Positions 12,642-24,758 of a stretch of 64,000 nucleotides of DNA are shown here, piece after piece. Position 1 is the first letter of the stretch. Every line of letters starts with the position of its first letter. A program made the position numbers and the translations under genes. This stretch comes from Silene latifolia. Taxonomy: Eukaryota; Streptophyta; Magnoliopsida; Caryophyllales; Caryophyllaceae. The DNA lies in NCBI RefSeq assembly GCF_048544455.1, contig NC_133530.1, positions 18,529,748 through 18,593,747 of the forward strand, written 5' to 3'. The notes beneath the pieces are model-generated. The model made no database searches, was not told the origin of the DNA, and saw only the letters and a list, made by a program, of their open reading frames with translations.

Positions 12642-12916
12642 CTCCCTCCTATTTTAAATAAGTTTCTTATTTGCCATTTCCGTCAATTCACATAACCGTC
12701 TCATTTGCCATATTTGGACATGGTTTTTTTATTTTCCTACCATCGACTCTTTTCTTTATTTACCACCTCAACCACCCATAACTCATCATATTCAATAATT
12801 TTCATTATTTAACTCTTATATTCTTACCCTTATAAAATAATTTTCATTATTTTAACTATATTCTTTAATTTTCGTGACATTGTCCAAATAGGACACTTAT
12901 TCGGAATATGAGGGAG
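12642..12916. mobile_element. Stowaway-like MITE, 275 bp
   Basis: The ends are CTCCCTCCTATTTTAAATAAG and an inverted partner cttattcggaatatgaggga, with TA at both borders. The interior is AT-rich and non-coding. Confidence 0.65.
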
Positions 12917-13431
12917 TATTAATTACTCCATCATTTCGGTTATTTGTTTACCTTGGTTTTGGCAGAAAATCAAAGAAAAGAGGAGGAAACCATTTGGGGT
13001 GGCACAGATTCTTGTTCCAGAGGGACCATTTCCGTCTTACCAAAAAAAAAAAAAAATTGTAAACATTTTATTATCTATTGTAACCATAATGGTCTAACTA
13101 GTGTTACAACTATGCTAACTTGTTTTCCAAAAGTGACCACATTTGGGTGTAAAATGGTCTTAAAATAAATTCCGTCTTTTTTTTTGAACCAAAATGACCC
13201 GTCTGAAGGAGGACCGACTATTGTGGTGGTGATGGTGGTTAGTGGATGAGACATTGACACCCGTAAAAAAACTTTCTAGATAAATAAATGAATAATAAGA
13301 CACCCTAAAATTAAACAATTAAACAAAAGATCGGAACCGATAAAATTGCATTCATTTTACATCCTCAATGTCTAGAAGCTTCAGTTTTTTACTGCCGAAA
13401 AGACTTGTTGTTTACCTTGTTAAACACTTAA

Positions 13432-13462
<31 letters not shown>

Positions 13463-13490
13463 CAACTGAGCAAGATTCACAGTTTCCTTC
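12917..13490. other. 5' flank of REM A
   Basis: The flank is AT-rich with A-runs at 13041-13054 and about 13439-13462. Part of the last 110 bases resembles the REM B flank (..cgaaaagacttgtt.., ..gttaaacactt..), so it is probably the shared promoter. No clear TATA box is seen. Confidence 0.4.
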
Positions 13491-15737
13491 ATGGCAATTG
13501 ATGATCATCCTCATAACCTCCCCAGCTTCTTCAGGATAATTCTTGAGCCTCGAGGCGATCTTCATGAACTGGTACTCTACTCTGTATATATACCTTCGTA
13601 TCTTGTTTTCTCTCTTTTATCTAATCTATAAGCATCATTTTGTCTCAATAGTTTGTTTACCTCTAAAAAATCCACATAAATAATACAAAAGGTAAACAAA
13701 TGATTGAGACGTAGGTAGTATATTAGTAGTTAATCGGAAATTATAGTCTCAAAATCAATTATATCTCCCTATGAAATCTAAGAGAGTAGGATCGAGCATG
13801 CGGTTATCATTGTTTCATTTACAGAATTGCATGTCATTAAGTCCGTCACTGTTTACACCTAGTAAATAAGCTTTCCTAAGGCACAACGTTATGTAGGTAG
13901 AATTGCATGTCATTAACTGCGTCATTAACTCCGTCACTATACCAAAGTTCGCTAGTGTGGGTGGTAAGACTCTCATCTGTTAAACAAGTGGTTAGGGGTT
14001 CGATTCCTGACTTCTGCGAATGAAAAAGCGAAACTTGGTAGAGGTCAATCCATTAAATTGTCTTAGTATCCGAAGGAGATTGTCCCACCTGTTAGTAAAT
14101 GATACTCCTGGTCAACATAAAAAAAATAACTCTGTCACTATTTGTTTTGATGCTGTTCGATTACTCCCTCCGGCCCGTTCATATTACCTATATACGCCGT
14201 ATATTCTATTTTTGGTGTCTCAATCAATTGTTTTATCTTTCTAGTTTGGCAATGCCTTTGGGGCCTTGAGCAATTTGATCATACACACTTAATTGGATAT
14301 ACTTGTCGTCCAATAAATTAGCCCTCTCCTCTTTCCATGGTTTTGGTGACAATCCAAAAATAAACAAATGAGCGGGATAGAAGGAGTATTATTGTTGTCG
14401 ATCACTTAGATACACATTCGATGGAAACTAATAAATGCAATTATTTATTATTTTATCAGGGAATTCCTAAAGAGTTTATGGCTGAATATGGGAATGAACT
14501 ATCGGATGTTGTAAGCCTCAAAATTCCAACTGGTAAGACATGGAAAGTCGAATTACTGAAAGAAAATGGCAGAGCATGGTTCAGAGATGGCTGGCATGAA
14601 TTTGTGACCTGTTATTCAATATGTCATGCCCATTTCTTGGTGTTCACTTATGGAGGAATGTCTCAGTTCAGTGTGTTTATTTTCGACAAGACCGCTTGTG
14701 AAATTGAGTACCCTCTTGATCCTCAAGAAACCCAAGTCCCGGAGACTGCAACTGAAACTCACATCAAGAGTTACCCTTGTTCACCTAGCTCTTCATCAAA
14801 AGGTTCTCCATTTTCTTATTTGATGTCAATTTTATATCTAATGCTTTTGGTCATCAATTGATCTTTTGTGAGGCGGTTTTACATTAGTAATGTGAAACGG
14901 GTTTACAACAAAAAAAATTGTTCAAGAGTATAAAACCGATATTGAGACTCAACAATTAGTTAAAACTAACTTTTGGATGAGATGGTTACTTGACTTGGTA
15001 TTAGAGACGTGTGATTGAAAGGTTACGGGTTCTCACCCGTCACCAACCTCTATTTCTAAAGCGGAATATTAAGAATCAGGTAGTAATTGTATCCACACTT
15101 CAAGCCCAATGGGCATTCGTGTGAGAGGTGTGTGAGGCCGCTTTACACAAGAATTTTTGCTTGGATATGGGCTACTACGGCTTCCCGCACTTCACCCTTG
15201 GTTATCTTATTATTGACTATTTCTTGCAGAAAACGGGATGCTTGCTTTGGTTGGGCAATACAGAAGGAAAATTGGAACTCTCAACCGTGAGCATATCAAG
15301 AAGATTAATTCTTATCAATTTGAAAACCCTTGTTTTACCGTCAGAATGCGACCGTGTTATGTGATGTATAATTTTCGCCTGGTAAGAATTTGATTCGTTG
15401 AAGTAAACTGAAAAATAAACCATATAAATGAGATGAATGAAGCAGTACGAAATAGTTACTTAAAATTTGCTTTTATTTGGTGAGGCAGAACGTACCATTG
15501 ACGTTTGCTGCGAAGTACTTGAGAAAAATTCGAGGGAGCTGCACACTTGAAAATGCAACTGGTGATACGTGGCCTGTTCGATGTGAAGGCAATACACCGA
15601 AGTATATGAATATTGTTGGAGGCTGGAAGAAGTATGCATTGGACAACAAATTGCGAGTTGGTGATATATGTGTTTTCGAGTTGATCAATGCTGCCAAACG
15701 TCTGTTCCAAGTTGAAATAATCCGATGCTCATCTTGA
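13491..15737 (+). CDS. REM-type protein with two B3 domains (copy A), short C-tail
   Basis: Exons 13491-13571, 14460-14802, 15230-15381 and 15489-15737 join in frame to a 274-residue protein, with GT..AG at every border. B3 domain 1 spans exons 1-2 (PSFFRIILEP, then LKIPTGKTWKVELLKENGRA and FLVFTYGGMSQFSVFIFD). B3 domain 2 spans exons 3-4 (FENPCFTV, then GGWKKYALDNKLRVGDICVF). B3 domains bind DNA, and REM proteins act in the nucleus, often in reproductive meristems. Compared with copies B and E, the reading ends right after the second domain (RCSS-stop): a CGA codon in copy B (33330s) is TGA here, removing an acidic tail of about 29 residues. Intron 1 hosts a SINE and a MITE. It may still be functional, since both domains are complete. 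Confidence 0.75.
13941..14126 (+). mobile_element. tRNA-derived SINE with 15-bp target duplication
   Basis: The head carries a tRNA-like A box (gtgggtggtaagactctc) and B box (GGTTCGATTCC), followed by a body and a short A tail (14119-14126). It is flanked by taactccgtcactat (13926-13940) and taactctgtcactat (14127-14141), with one mismatch. REM B intron 1 keeps the uninterrupted site (..cattaattccgccacttt.., about 30992-31010), confirming insertion. Confidence 0.85.
14164..14386. mobile_element. Stowaway-like MITE in REM A intron 1, 223 bp
   Basis: The ends are CTCCCTCCGGCCCGTTCAT and, inverted, atgagcgggatagaaggag, with TA at both borders. The interior resembles the MITEs at 27879-28071 and 48908-49118 (tgatcatacacactt.., ctcctctttccatgg..). 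Confidence 0.8.
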
Positions 15738-16127
15738 GCATCAGGTGTTGGGGGTGTTGCTGGTACGAGTAGTCCCACGAGATGACTGGAAGAAGTGGTT
15801 GAAGTAAATTGCTCGACGATTAACATTTGAAAATGTAATGTTGTTTTTGGAACAATGGTTTTTGGTATAGGGTCCTGTTGATCGAAAGGCCATGAAAGAA
15901 AGCTCCTAGGAACTTTTATGTTTTGATTACATGTAGGCCGTAGCATAATCGGGGTCATTAGTCGGGTCAGAATTAGACAAAAGTGGCGCGGCCTTGTCCA
16001 GCAAGGGCTTGAAACTTGAATGCTATGTCAATGATTCTTGCCCTGTTTTTATACTCATTCTTGTTAGTAAGGATGACAAATTAAGGACGAAACCTCCTGT
16101 TGAAGAGATTACGGTATATTCACTATA
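15738..16127. other. 3' flank of REM A
   Basis: The part near 15865-15945 matches the 3' flanks of the other REM copies (gatcgaaaggcc.., aagctcctaggaactt.., tgtaggcc). After 15950 similarity is lost and no gene is recognised. Confidence 0.5.
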
Positions 16128-16165
16128 CTAGTTTGGATGCCCGTGCGTTCTAACGGTGTAATTAA
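16128..16165 (-). mobile_element. Possible Helitron 3' terminus (minus strand)
   Basis: CTAG at 16128-16131 is preceded by host A on the plus strand. On the minus strand it lies downstream of a weak hairpin with CCCGTGCG / ACGG arms. The pattern fits a Helitron 3' end, but the stem is short and no matching 5' end was fixed. Confidence 0.35.
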
Positions 16166-16289
16166 CTTAGTAACAAAAAAATAGTTATAAAGTCTTAATA
16201 TTTACATTATGTCTAATCATTTATTTAGATATGATCAAAAGTCAAAACATCTTATTTAAGAGACGCAAAAGATATTATAATGTTTATTA

Positions 16290-16388
16290 CTGCTTTCTTT
16301 GTTTTCGTTTTCTTTTGTTGTGAACTTCGTTTTGTGGCCCTACTCGCTGTAGGTCACGGGTTAATCCCATTTTAATCAAAAAAAAAAG
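16290..16388 (+). mobile_element. Small LINE 3' tail fragment
   Basis: The text ttttgtggccctactcgctgtaggtcacgggtt followed by 'aatcccattttaatc' and an A tail (16379-16388) looks like a 5'-truncated LINE 3' UTR. No coding part remains. Confidence 0.3.
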
Positions 16389-16727
16389 AGACGCAAAAGA
16401 TGTCGGGTTGATACCTAAGTTCCAAGAATGCCTCACAATAAGACAAAATCGCTTAAACTTAGAGAGTTTTTATAAGAGTTTGTATTAATGGCAAACCTTA
16501 GTTACAACAATATCATACAAATATTAATCACGTAGATATTTATATAAGCGATTATATATTGCTACATTAGTGATATTATAATGTTTATTTTAAGACTATC
16601 GATATTATAATAACTTTATTTAAGACAAAATCATAATTAAAAAATAAAATGGGTGCTAAATATACATAAGCTGGTTATTAATGTGTCATATATAATAATC
16701 TCTGCACTAAAATAGAAAATTTATGAA

Positions 16728-17179
16728 TCTACATTATATAAAAGCCAAGTCTTTTTATGACTTTTGATTGGCTGCTTAAATTAAGGAGATAAATAGACTT
16801 TTGACCCACCACTATTTATACCATCACTTACATAAATTTTGATCAATTAATTTCTTAATTCACTAATTTTTTATGCATCATTAACTAAGTAAATTTAATA
16901 ACTAAGGAATAAATCAACATAACAAATATAGGTCTAAAAGATAAAAAAAAAAATTACTGAAATGAAAATTTTAAAAATCGAAATAAAAATTACCATAATA
17001 ATTATACTGATTAAATCATTTTGGTGGTTTTTTTTTAACATTTAAAAAATCACCAAAATAATCCATAGCAAATATTTATATTGATAAAAATAAAAATATT
17101 TAAATTCGAAAAAAAAATCACCATCACCATAATATTTAAACAACAACCCGTGCATTTTTATGTACGAGTCTAAAACTAG
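16728..17179 (+). mobile_element. Non-autonomous Helitron, 452 bp
   Basis: It starts TCTACATTATATAAAAG and ends CTAG, inserted between host A (16727) and T (17180) as Helitrons do. A hairpin, CGTGCA-ttttta-TGTACG with one G:T pair, lies about 11 nt before the CTAG. It has no target duplication and no coding sequence. The interior is very AT-rich. Confidence 0.65.
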
Positions 17180-17321
17180 TTATAATACAATCAAGTGTTG
17201 CATAAAAAATCTTGAATCCGCAAACAAATCAATAATGAGTTTTTTTACTTTAATAAATAGTAGAATTAAATTTTTTATTTTTCATATATAAGTAATTATT
17301 ATGTCTCATTACATCTATACA

Positions 17322-17994
17322 TCTATACAATAATATAAAAAGGCTACTGGAGCATCTATCTAAAAAACACGTGGCATCCAATTCTTCTATTTAGATGACA
17401 TTCGGCAGTATTCTCAAGAATCTCAACTTACACATTGAGTAGTCATGAAGTCATTAATACTGGATTAGGAATTGGAAGAGTGAAAGACAAATGAAACTCC
17501 AAAAATACTTCATTACTACAAGCAATTAAAGGACAAAAATGCTTCATCTCCACAAGCAATTAAAAGACACATTAATACGTGAACATTCAAATTGATTTCT
17601 ATGTTGAAATCTCAACGGAATTTGCATTGAATCCACTGAGACAATCAATATAAAACGTAAGGTCTACACCCTTCAAAATTACAATAGTGAACTCATCTTT
17701 TTTATTTACTATCATTTATCTTTATCTCAAAAAACATTCTTTCTCAAATTCTAGCCTTAATTCTTTTGTTGGATTTTCTCAGTACTTAGAAAAATGAGCA
17801 AGATGACAACAATAATGGGATAAGAGGAATAATTTAAGATATTGAAGTTACTGAGATAACTAAGATTCGATGATGAAAATAAAAGCGGAAATATTTCAAG
17901 GGGTATGTTCTTTGATGGGGTTTGTTCTTTCATCCCCAAAGTACACTACTCTCAACCGTTACGGTCCGCATTCTCTTTAGTATCCGACTTCTTA
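17322..17994 (+). other. Possible Helitron 5' end and flank, no gene recognised
   Basis: The text from 17322, TCTATACAATAATATAAAAAG, after a host A, looks like a Helitron 5' start. A matching CTAG with hairpin was not found downstream. The rest of the stretch shows no recognisable coding region. Confidence 0.25.
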
Positions 17995-18126
17995 TCTTCT
18001 GCGGTTACCAAAACATTCTTTGGACATAAGAGTATATTAATTCACATACCTTCAGCTCTATCTTCTGCGGTTACCAAAACATTCTTTGGACATACGAGTA
18101 TATTAATTCACATACCTTCAGCTCTA
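17995..18126. repeat. 66-bp tandem duplication
   Basis: Two almost identical units begin tcttctgcggttaccaaaac at 17995 and 18061. The open frame through them encodes a repeated SSAVTKTFFGH phrase, but no protein family was recognised. A second small duplication (ctctatattg-tgcaactttt) follows near 18123 and 18170. Confidence 0.8.
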
Positions 18127-19842
18127 TATTGTGCAACTTTTAAACCGTTATTTGTGGTTTTTGTTCCTTCCTCTATATTGGTGCAACTTTTAAGCCGTTA
18201 GTTTTTGTTCTATTTCTTTTCAATTGCAGCTTCTTCACTCAGGTATATTTACCATTCGTACATTAATTATATCTAAGCGATTATTCATTTTGTTGTTTGT
18301 ATAAATTGTTTTTCTTTCATGTGTGCTTATTCAAGGTACAGATGAAAGGGAACAGATCATACAAAAAGGGAAGTGGTGCAGAAAGAACAAAGGAGACAAG
18401 AGATGAATACGAAAAGGAAAAGAAGAAATGAGTCATCAAGCTGGATTTTCCGATAAAAATACTTGTATGAAATAGACATTAATGTATTCCTATAAGTGTC
18501 TTAGTCTCTTTTATAACAAATGTCCTCTTTATTGATACGGGCATACGGCTAATTAAGCGTTGTGAATATGTTTGCCTTTTATAATTTAATAGTACTCCAT
18601 GATACAGATCGTGCCCTAAGGAGAGTCGGTCGATTGAGCAACCCCATCCTGTTGTCGTAGTCTCATAAAACACAACCACCCATGTAAATTGCACCACATC
18701 ACTGACTCCTCCAAAGCAATTTCGATATATCAACACACAGGATAGATTTGTTCAAGAAGACGAGTACCAAAATCTGATAACAGTGCATAAAGAAGTCGAA
18801 CAAAAGAAGTGAAGGATGATGTTTCTCTACATCACGGCTAAATCGCCAAAATCAGTACCCTACCGCAATGCTCTACACATCTAGCGTTGTTATGTTTCCA
18901 CAGGTGTTCCGGATGAGTGTTATACATTTGAATGTTGTGGAGGATCATCTTTCCAACCTTTCGACAGTGAAACGTAATTCATCAGCATAAGTCCAGACAA
19001 ATTCCTGCACAATTAAAGAAGAATGTAAATTGTAATAGGCCCAATACTAAAAGAACGAGCGAGCGACAATTTTAACATATAAGTTACTCCTTATTTACTA
19101 GCAAAAACTTTGACAAGCCAGATTCGATAAGAATAGTTCGCCTACGTATCATTATTATGGTTCGTTAAATGATTCTAGTCAGACCATTATATCATGCTAA
19201 ATGGTACTCTACAAAGCGGGCAAGAAGTTCAAAATCAAATTTGAAGAACTAAACAAAATAATAGCTTCAGTTATAGTGATGACTGATGACTTTGTGAACA
19301 GTTACACATAATTTAACTTCAGTTATTGTGATGACTTTGTAAACAGTTACAAATATTTACTTCACGCCATTACAACAACATTTTGCTATATTACATCATA
19401 TTCCTGAACCAAAGCATGGTGAGCCTTTGGGCTAATTTCCCTGAGCCATTATGTGCAAGAAATGTAATTCCTCGTCATTGTGGTTAGAGCCATGAGTTTG
19501 AGAGAAAAAAACATGGTATAGGCCGCTCAACCACTATCCACCACCGTAGGGTGTAACCTAAAACAGTTACATATTTTATGCAATATTAGTGTATTAGTGT
19601 ATTACTATAATTGCTATTCAATGTCGTCAATATCTCACATTCTCCCCCCTTGATTAAGTGATCTTTAAGGGAGAATTTTTAAGGCTCTTTACGACCTCAA
19701 ATCAGAAGAAATTTTCGACAGTGCATAAATAAGTTTCAAACTCATTAACTCGTGAAAAGAACTGTAGGTGTGGCGAAGCTAAACCAATAATTCGATTCAG
19801 CCAACTCAAATAAGCTTCGACTGCATTGAATCACCAACTAAC
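18127..19842. other. Intergenic stretch with one possible coding exon
   Basis: Most of this is AT-rich without recognisable genes. On the minus strand a good acceptor (..aattgtgcag) at 19015 opens a 60-nt frame to a stop at 18955, encoding EFVWTYADELRFTVERLER, which could be a terminal exon of an unknown gene. No partner exon was found, since a Copia element starts at 19843. Confidence 0.25.
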
Positions 19843-20070
19843 TGTAAGATGAGAAAGTTGTGTTTGTATTTAGTGAGTAATTACAATGAGTTGCTATCCT
19901 ATTTATACAGGGAGATGGACTCTTGTGCAAGAAATATAAATCTAATATTTACATGATAAATATGTACTTAATTGGAGTAAGTATATTGCTAGGAAAATCA
20001 TTGCACATTTTGTGATGATATGGAAGATACGTTGCTTGAGGAAGAGTCTATAGTTGATATACTGTTGATA
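19843..20070 (-). repeat. Copia 3' LTR (left)
   Basis: It is 228 bp, with ends TGTAAGATG and CTGTTGATA on the plus strand, so on the element strand it runs TATCAACAG...CATCTTACA. The start TA instead of TG is unusual. It looks identical to 24387-24614. A purine-rich stretch (minus strand cttgcgggggcg) abuts it at 20071-20082. Confidence 0.9.
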
Positions 20071-23000
20071 CGCCCCCGCAAGATGGACGTAGGAGGTAGG
20101 AGTCCTATCTTGTCTCGTAGTGCATGAAAGCGAGACTTCGGAAGTGGCTTGGTGAGAGCATCTGCCAGCTGATCTTTACTAGCGATATGTTGGATACGAA
20201 TGTGGCCTAGCTGAAGTTGCTCACGGACGAAGTGAAAGGACAGAGCCATGTGTTTCATTCTTGAGTGGAAGACAGGGTTTTTAGCATATAGAGTTGCAGA
20301 CATGTTGTCACAATATAGAGCTGGTGGTTTGAGGATGTCGATATGCAACTCAGTGAGGAGATTTCGTAGCCATAGAGTTTCGGTCGTGACAGCTGCTACT
20401 GCTCTAAATTCGGCTTCTGTAGTGGAGAGTGCAAGGCCGCGTTGCTTCTTTGATGACCAGGAGATTGGATTGCGACCAAGATAAATTATGTAGCCGGTGG
20501 TTGAGAGGTAATTGTCTTTATCACCGCAAAATCAAGCATCACGAAGGCATGTAAGCACATTGGTGAGTTGCGGTGAAGCTGAAGACCATGTGTTTGTGTG
20601 CCTTGTAAGTAGCGTAGTAATCTTTTTAGAGCTGACCAATGGTTAGAAGTGGGGTGGTGAAGGAATTGTGCTAGTCGATTGACAGTAAAAGCTATATCTG
20701 GTCGAGTGAGGGAGAGATATTGCAGACTACCTACAATAGCGATAGTCGGAGTGGTTTTCAATTGGTTTATTATCCTCACGGACTAGTGGATTGTCAGTGG
20801 CCATGGGAGTGGTATTTGGTTTGGCTTCAGACATTCGAAATTTGCATAGGAGATCATGTATATATTTTGATTGGTTTAGATGAAGTCCAAGGTTGTTCGG
20901 GGTGACTTCAATGCCGAGAAAATAGGATAGTGGTCCAAGGTCTTTGATAGAGAATCGATGCGCTAATTTATCAATGAATAGTTGTAAATGATGGTGATTT
21001 GGTCCGGTGATGATTATATCATCAACATAAACAAGCATGTAAATACGTACATTTTTCACATTGTAGATAAATAAAGAGGAATCCGAAAGTGATTGTTTGA
21101 ACCCGTATTGCAGGAGATAGGTTTTGAGCTCCGTATGCCATGCTCTTGGAGCTTGTTTGAGACCATATATTGCTTTATTTAATTTGCAAACATAATCAGG
21201 TTTTGATTCGTCAAGAAAGCCTTGTGGTTGGGCCATGTATACATCATCGGTCAGGGTGCCTTGTAGGAATGCATTATTGACGTCGAGTTGTCGGAGAGAC
21301 CACGAATGTGTGACTGCGAGAGAGAGAACAAGTCGAACTGTAGTAGGTTTAACGATCGGATCAAGGTTTCATTGTAGTCGATGCCGGTCGTTGATGAAAT
21401 CCTTTAGCTACTAAACGAGCTTTGTATTGTTTCAGTGAGCCATCGGGATTGTATTTAATCCTAAAGACCCATTTGCATCCAACAATGTTTTGTGACGGTT
21501 GACGAGGAACAAGTGACCATGTTTTGTTGCGGTCAAGAGCTTGAAACTCCTCTTGCATTGCTTGTCGCCATTGCGTGGAGACAAGAGCTTGTTTGACGGT
21601 TTTGGGTAAGGATGTGGAGGTGGCGGTAGCTTGAGCTAAATTCGCATATCTGGGATTGGGTTTGCGAATGTTATGGTCAAGTCTAGTTTCAACGGTACGT
21701 GGAGGAGGGACTTGGGTGGGTCGAGGAGTAGGAGTAGCCGTGGCTGTGGGAATGGGCACGGGATTGGCTGTAGTGGCGGTAGTAGAGGATGTTGTAGTGT
21801 CGACAGTAGATGATGTTGTAGGAATAGGTTGAGAGGTAGGTATTGGTTGAGGTGTGGGTGTAGATATAGGTGGCTCAGTTATTGGGCGACGAGAGTAGAC
21901 TTGGTGAATGGGATGTCGAGATTGAGTGGCAGTGGGGGATGGATTGGGCGTGGGTGATTGGACAGGAGGAGGGAGTATGGGGATGACGAGTGGGCACCAC
22001 TCGTCGATGTCGATATCCGGGGAGGAGGATGCAGCATGAGTTAACAATTGTGGATATGGAAATTCATTTTCAATAAATTTAACATGTCTTGATGTATATA
22101 GACGATTGGTTTTAGGTTCAAGACAATGAAAGGCGCTTTGGGTAGAGGAGTACCCCACAAAGATGCACGGAGTGGAGCGATATTCAAGTTTATGTTTGGC
22201 GTAAGGGCGTAGCCAAGGGTAGCATAAACATCCAAAATTATGGAGTTTGGTGTAGTCGGGTTTTAGATTATGTAGTCGATAATATGGTGTTAGGCCATTA
22301 AGGGTGGCGGTGGGAAGTCGGTTGATTAAATATGTGGCCGTACTTAAAGCGAATGGCCAAAGAGTTGTAGGAAGGTGAGCATGAGCGAGTAGAGCAAGAC
22401 CTGTCTCGACAATGTGACGGTGTCGTCTTTCGGCATAGCCATTATGCTCCGGAGTATGTGGGGGAGAGGTAAAATGACTTATGCCATTATCGAGAAGGTG
22501 ATGAGTTAATTTTTGGAATTCACCGCCATTATCAGAAAAAAATCTACGAATCGGTTTTTTGAAAAATTTTTCAACTAGTGCTTTAAATCTTATGAATACG
22601 TTGGTTGTTTCAGATTTTTGTTTAAGCGGGAATAACCAAGTATATTTACTAAAATGATCGACAAAAATTACGTAATATTTGTATTTTTCCCGAGATAGGA
22701 CGGGACTTGTCCATAGGTCAGAGAAAACGAGGTCTAATGGTTCGGTTGTGCGAAGTGACGAGGTTGCAAAAGGAAGTTTGGTGCTTTTGCTAATTAGACA
22801 TGAATCACAGTAAGAATAAGTAGATAATTTAAATGGTAAATCTTTATTAATGAGTCTCATTACATCATTGGTAGGATGACCTAGTTTGTGATGCCATGAG
22901 AGTGGAGATGAGCCGGTTTGCGATGAATAAACGGTTCGGATCGACGGGCTCAACTCATACACGCCATCTTTAACCGGTCCCTGGAGTAGGGTCTTTCCCG

Positions 23001-24386
23001 TCGCTCGTGCCTTCACAACAAAATTAGATGAAGAAAACAGTACGTAAGCATCATTATCTTTGCATAATTGCGATATTGAAATAATATTTCGAGAAATTTG
23101 CGGAACATGTAATACATTTAATAATTTAACAGAAGAGGAAGGTAAAGAAATGGAACCTATGTTGGCAATTTGGAGCGCAGACCCATCTCCAATCAGGAGG
23201 TCATCAGAACCGACATACGGTGAGTGTAGTGCGAGTGTATCAAGGTCAAAAGTGACATGGTTTGATGCACCGCTGTCAAGAAGGTAGTTTGGGTTTGGGT
23301 TAGGAAGGTAGTTTGGGTTTGGGTTAGGGATGCCGTGGGTTGTGGCAGTGTGTGCTTGAGGCCCTTGTTGGTGTTGACGGGTTGGAGGGGCAGGAAAGAT
23401 GATGGTGGGAAATAGCTTTCGAAACAAGGGGCAGTCGGCTATGACGTGACCCACTTGTCTGCACCATTGGCAGCGACCCTTAAAGGGTCTAGGATTCGGG
23501 TTGGTTGAGGGTGGCGGGTTAGGATAGGTGTTGGTGTTATTGTTGTTGTTGCGGTAATTGCCACGAAATTGGTTGTTGTGACGGTAGGAAACGTTGGCAG
23601 TGGGTTGAAATATATCGGTTGTCGGGTTTTGTTTGCTGAGAAGTTCATGTTGAAGCAGCTTCTCGTGAAGGGCTTCAAATGAAATAGGGGTATCCCGGGC
23701 TCGTATAGCATCGATGACGGGTTTAAACAGGTTATAGTCAAGGCCTTTAAGGACCTTGGCTGTGATGTCCTCGGGATCGATAATGGTGCCCATTAAGGCG
23801 AGTTGGTCAACGCACGCTTTAATGGCATGCACATACTCGGTGATTGTTTGGTCACTGGTTTTTACGATCGAGTCAAGACGATCTTTTAATTGTAATTTGT
23901 GAATTCGGGATGGGTTAGCGTATGTTTGGGCTAATATATCCCACGCTTCTTTGGATGTCTTGGCACATACAATCAATGCTTGTATGGTGGCAGAGAGAGT
24001 GCCCATGAGAGCTCCTAGAAGGAGTCCATCTTGTTTCAACCACGTGAGATATGCGGGGTTGGTGGTTTCTGTTTTGTCGGCATTGACAATGGTGGCGGGT
24101 GGTTGTTGATGGGTTCCATCGAGGAAGCCTAGGAGGCTTAGCCCGAATAGGATATTGGTTAACTGAAATCTCCAGGCAATATAATTGAGGGAGTTCAACT
24201 TGACGCAGTGGTTCAAGTTGAGCGAAACAAGGGGTGTGTTTGAGTCGTGTGGGTTTTGAACTTGGTGTTCGGTTGGTGCCATGGTGAGGAGTGGATGGGA
24301 AGGGCGACTGGTTTTAGTATGTTTGAAGGAAGCGGATTTTGGCAGAAGGTAGTTTGGGGTGTTGGATCGATTGCGGCGTGATACCA

Positions 24387-24614
24387 TGTAAGATGAGAAA
24401 GTTGTGTTTGTATTTAGTGAGTAATTACAATGAGTTGCTATCCTATTTATACAGGGAGATGGACTCTTGTGCAAGAAATATAAATCTAATATTTACATGA
24501 TAAATATGTACTTAATTGGAGTAAGTATATTGCTAGGAAAATCATTGCACATTTTGTGATGATATGGAAGATACGTTGCTTGAGGAAGAGTCTATAGTTG
24601 ATATACTGTTGATA
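24387..24614 (-). repeat. Copia 5' LTR (right)
   Basis: It matches the left LTR base for base as far as can be read. On the element strand it is followed at once by TGGTATCACGCCGC, an initiator-Met tRNA type primer-binding site (about 24374-24387). Confidence 0.9.
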
Positions 24615-24758
24615 CTAACAACCAGACGTTTTAGTATTAAGAAAACTCGTTACAAAAGCCGTGTGCTACTCGGTTTAATTATAGTCTAAAAGGGCAGTTG
24701 TCACAAAGTGTAAGTCATGTAGGAGACTATAGAGTAAATAAGTAGTAGATTACCTCAC

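Larger units (their letters stand above)
19843..24614 (-). mobile_element. Ty1/Copia LTR retrotransposon, very recent insertion
   Basis: It lies on the minus strand between 228-bp LTRs that look identical by eye, inside a perfect 5-bp duplication ctaac (19838-19842, 24615-24619). Parts in order from the right: primer-binding site, gag with a CCHC knuckle (CQWCRQVGHVIADC), protease (LLDSGASNH), integrase (HHKLGHP), reverse transcriptase (YVDDIIITG) and RNase H (ADALTKPLP). This is the Copia order. The polyprotein is interrupted by about three breaks, so it is not whole. Identical LTRs mean recent insertion. It sits about 145 bp beyond the stop of the gene at 24759-28206, on the same strand. 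Lineage within Copia is not resolved here. Confidence 0.95.

Noticed and set aside
13950-14020. Possible tRNA gene (A and B box present)
   Set aside because: No cloverleaf pairing; the boxes belong to the head of a SINE with target duplication and A tail.
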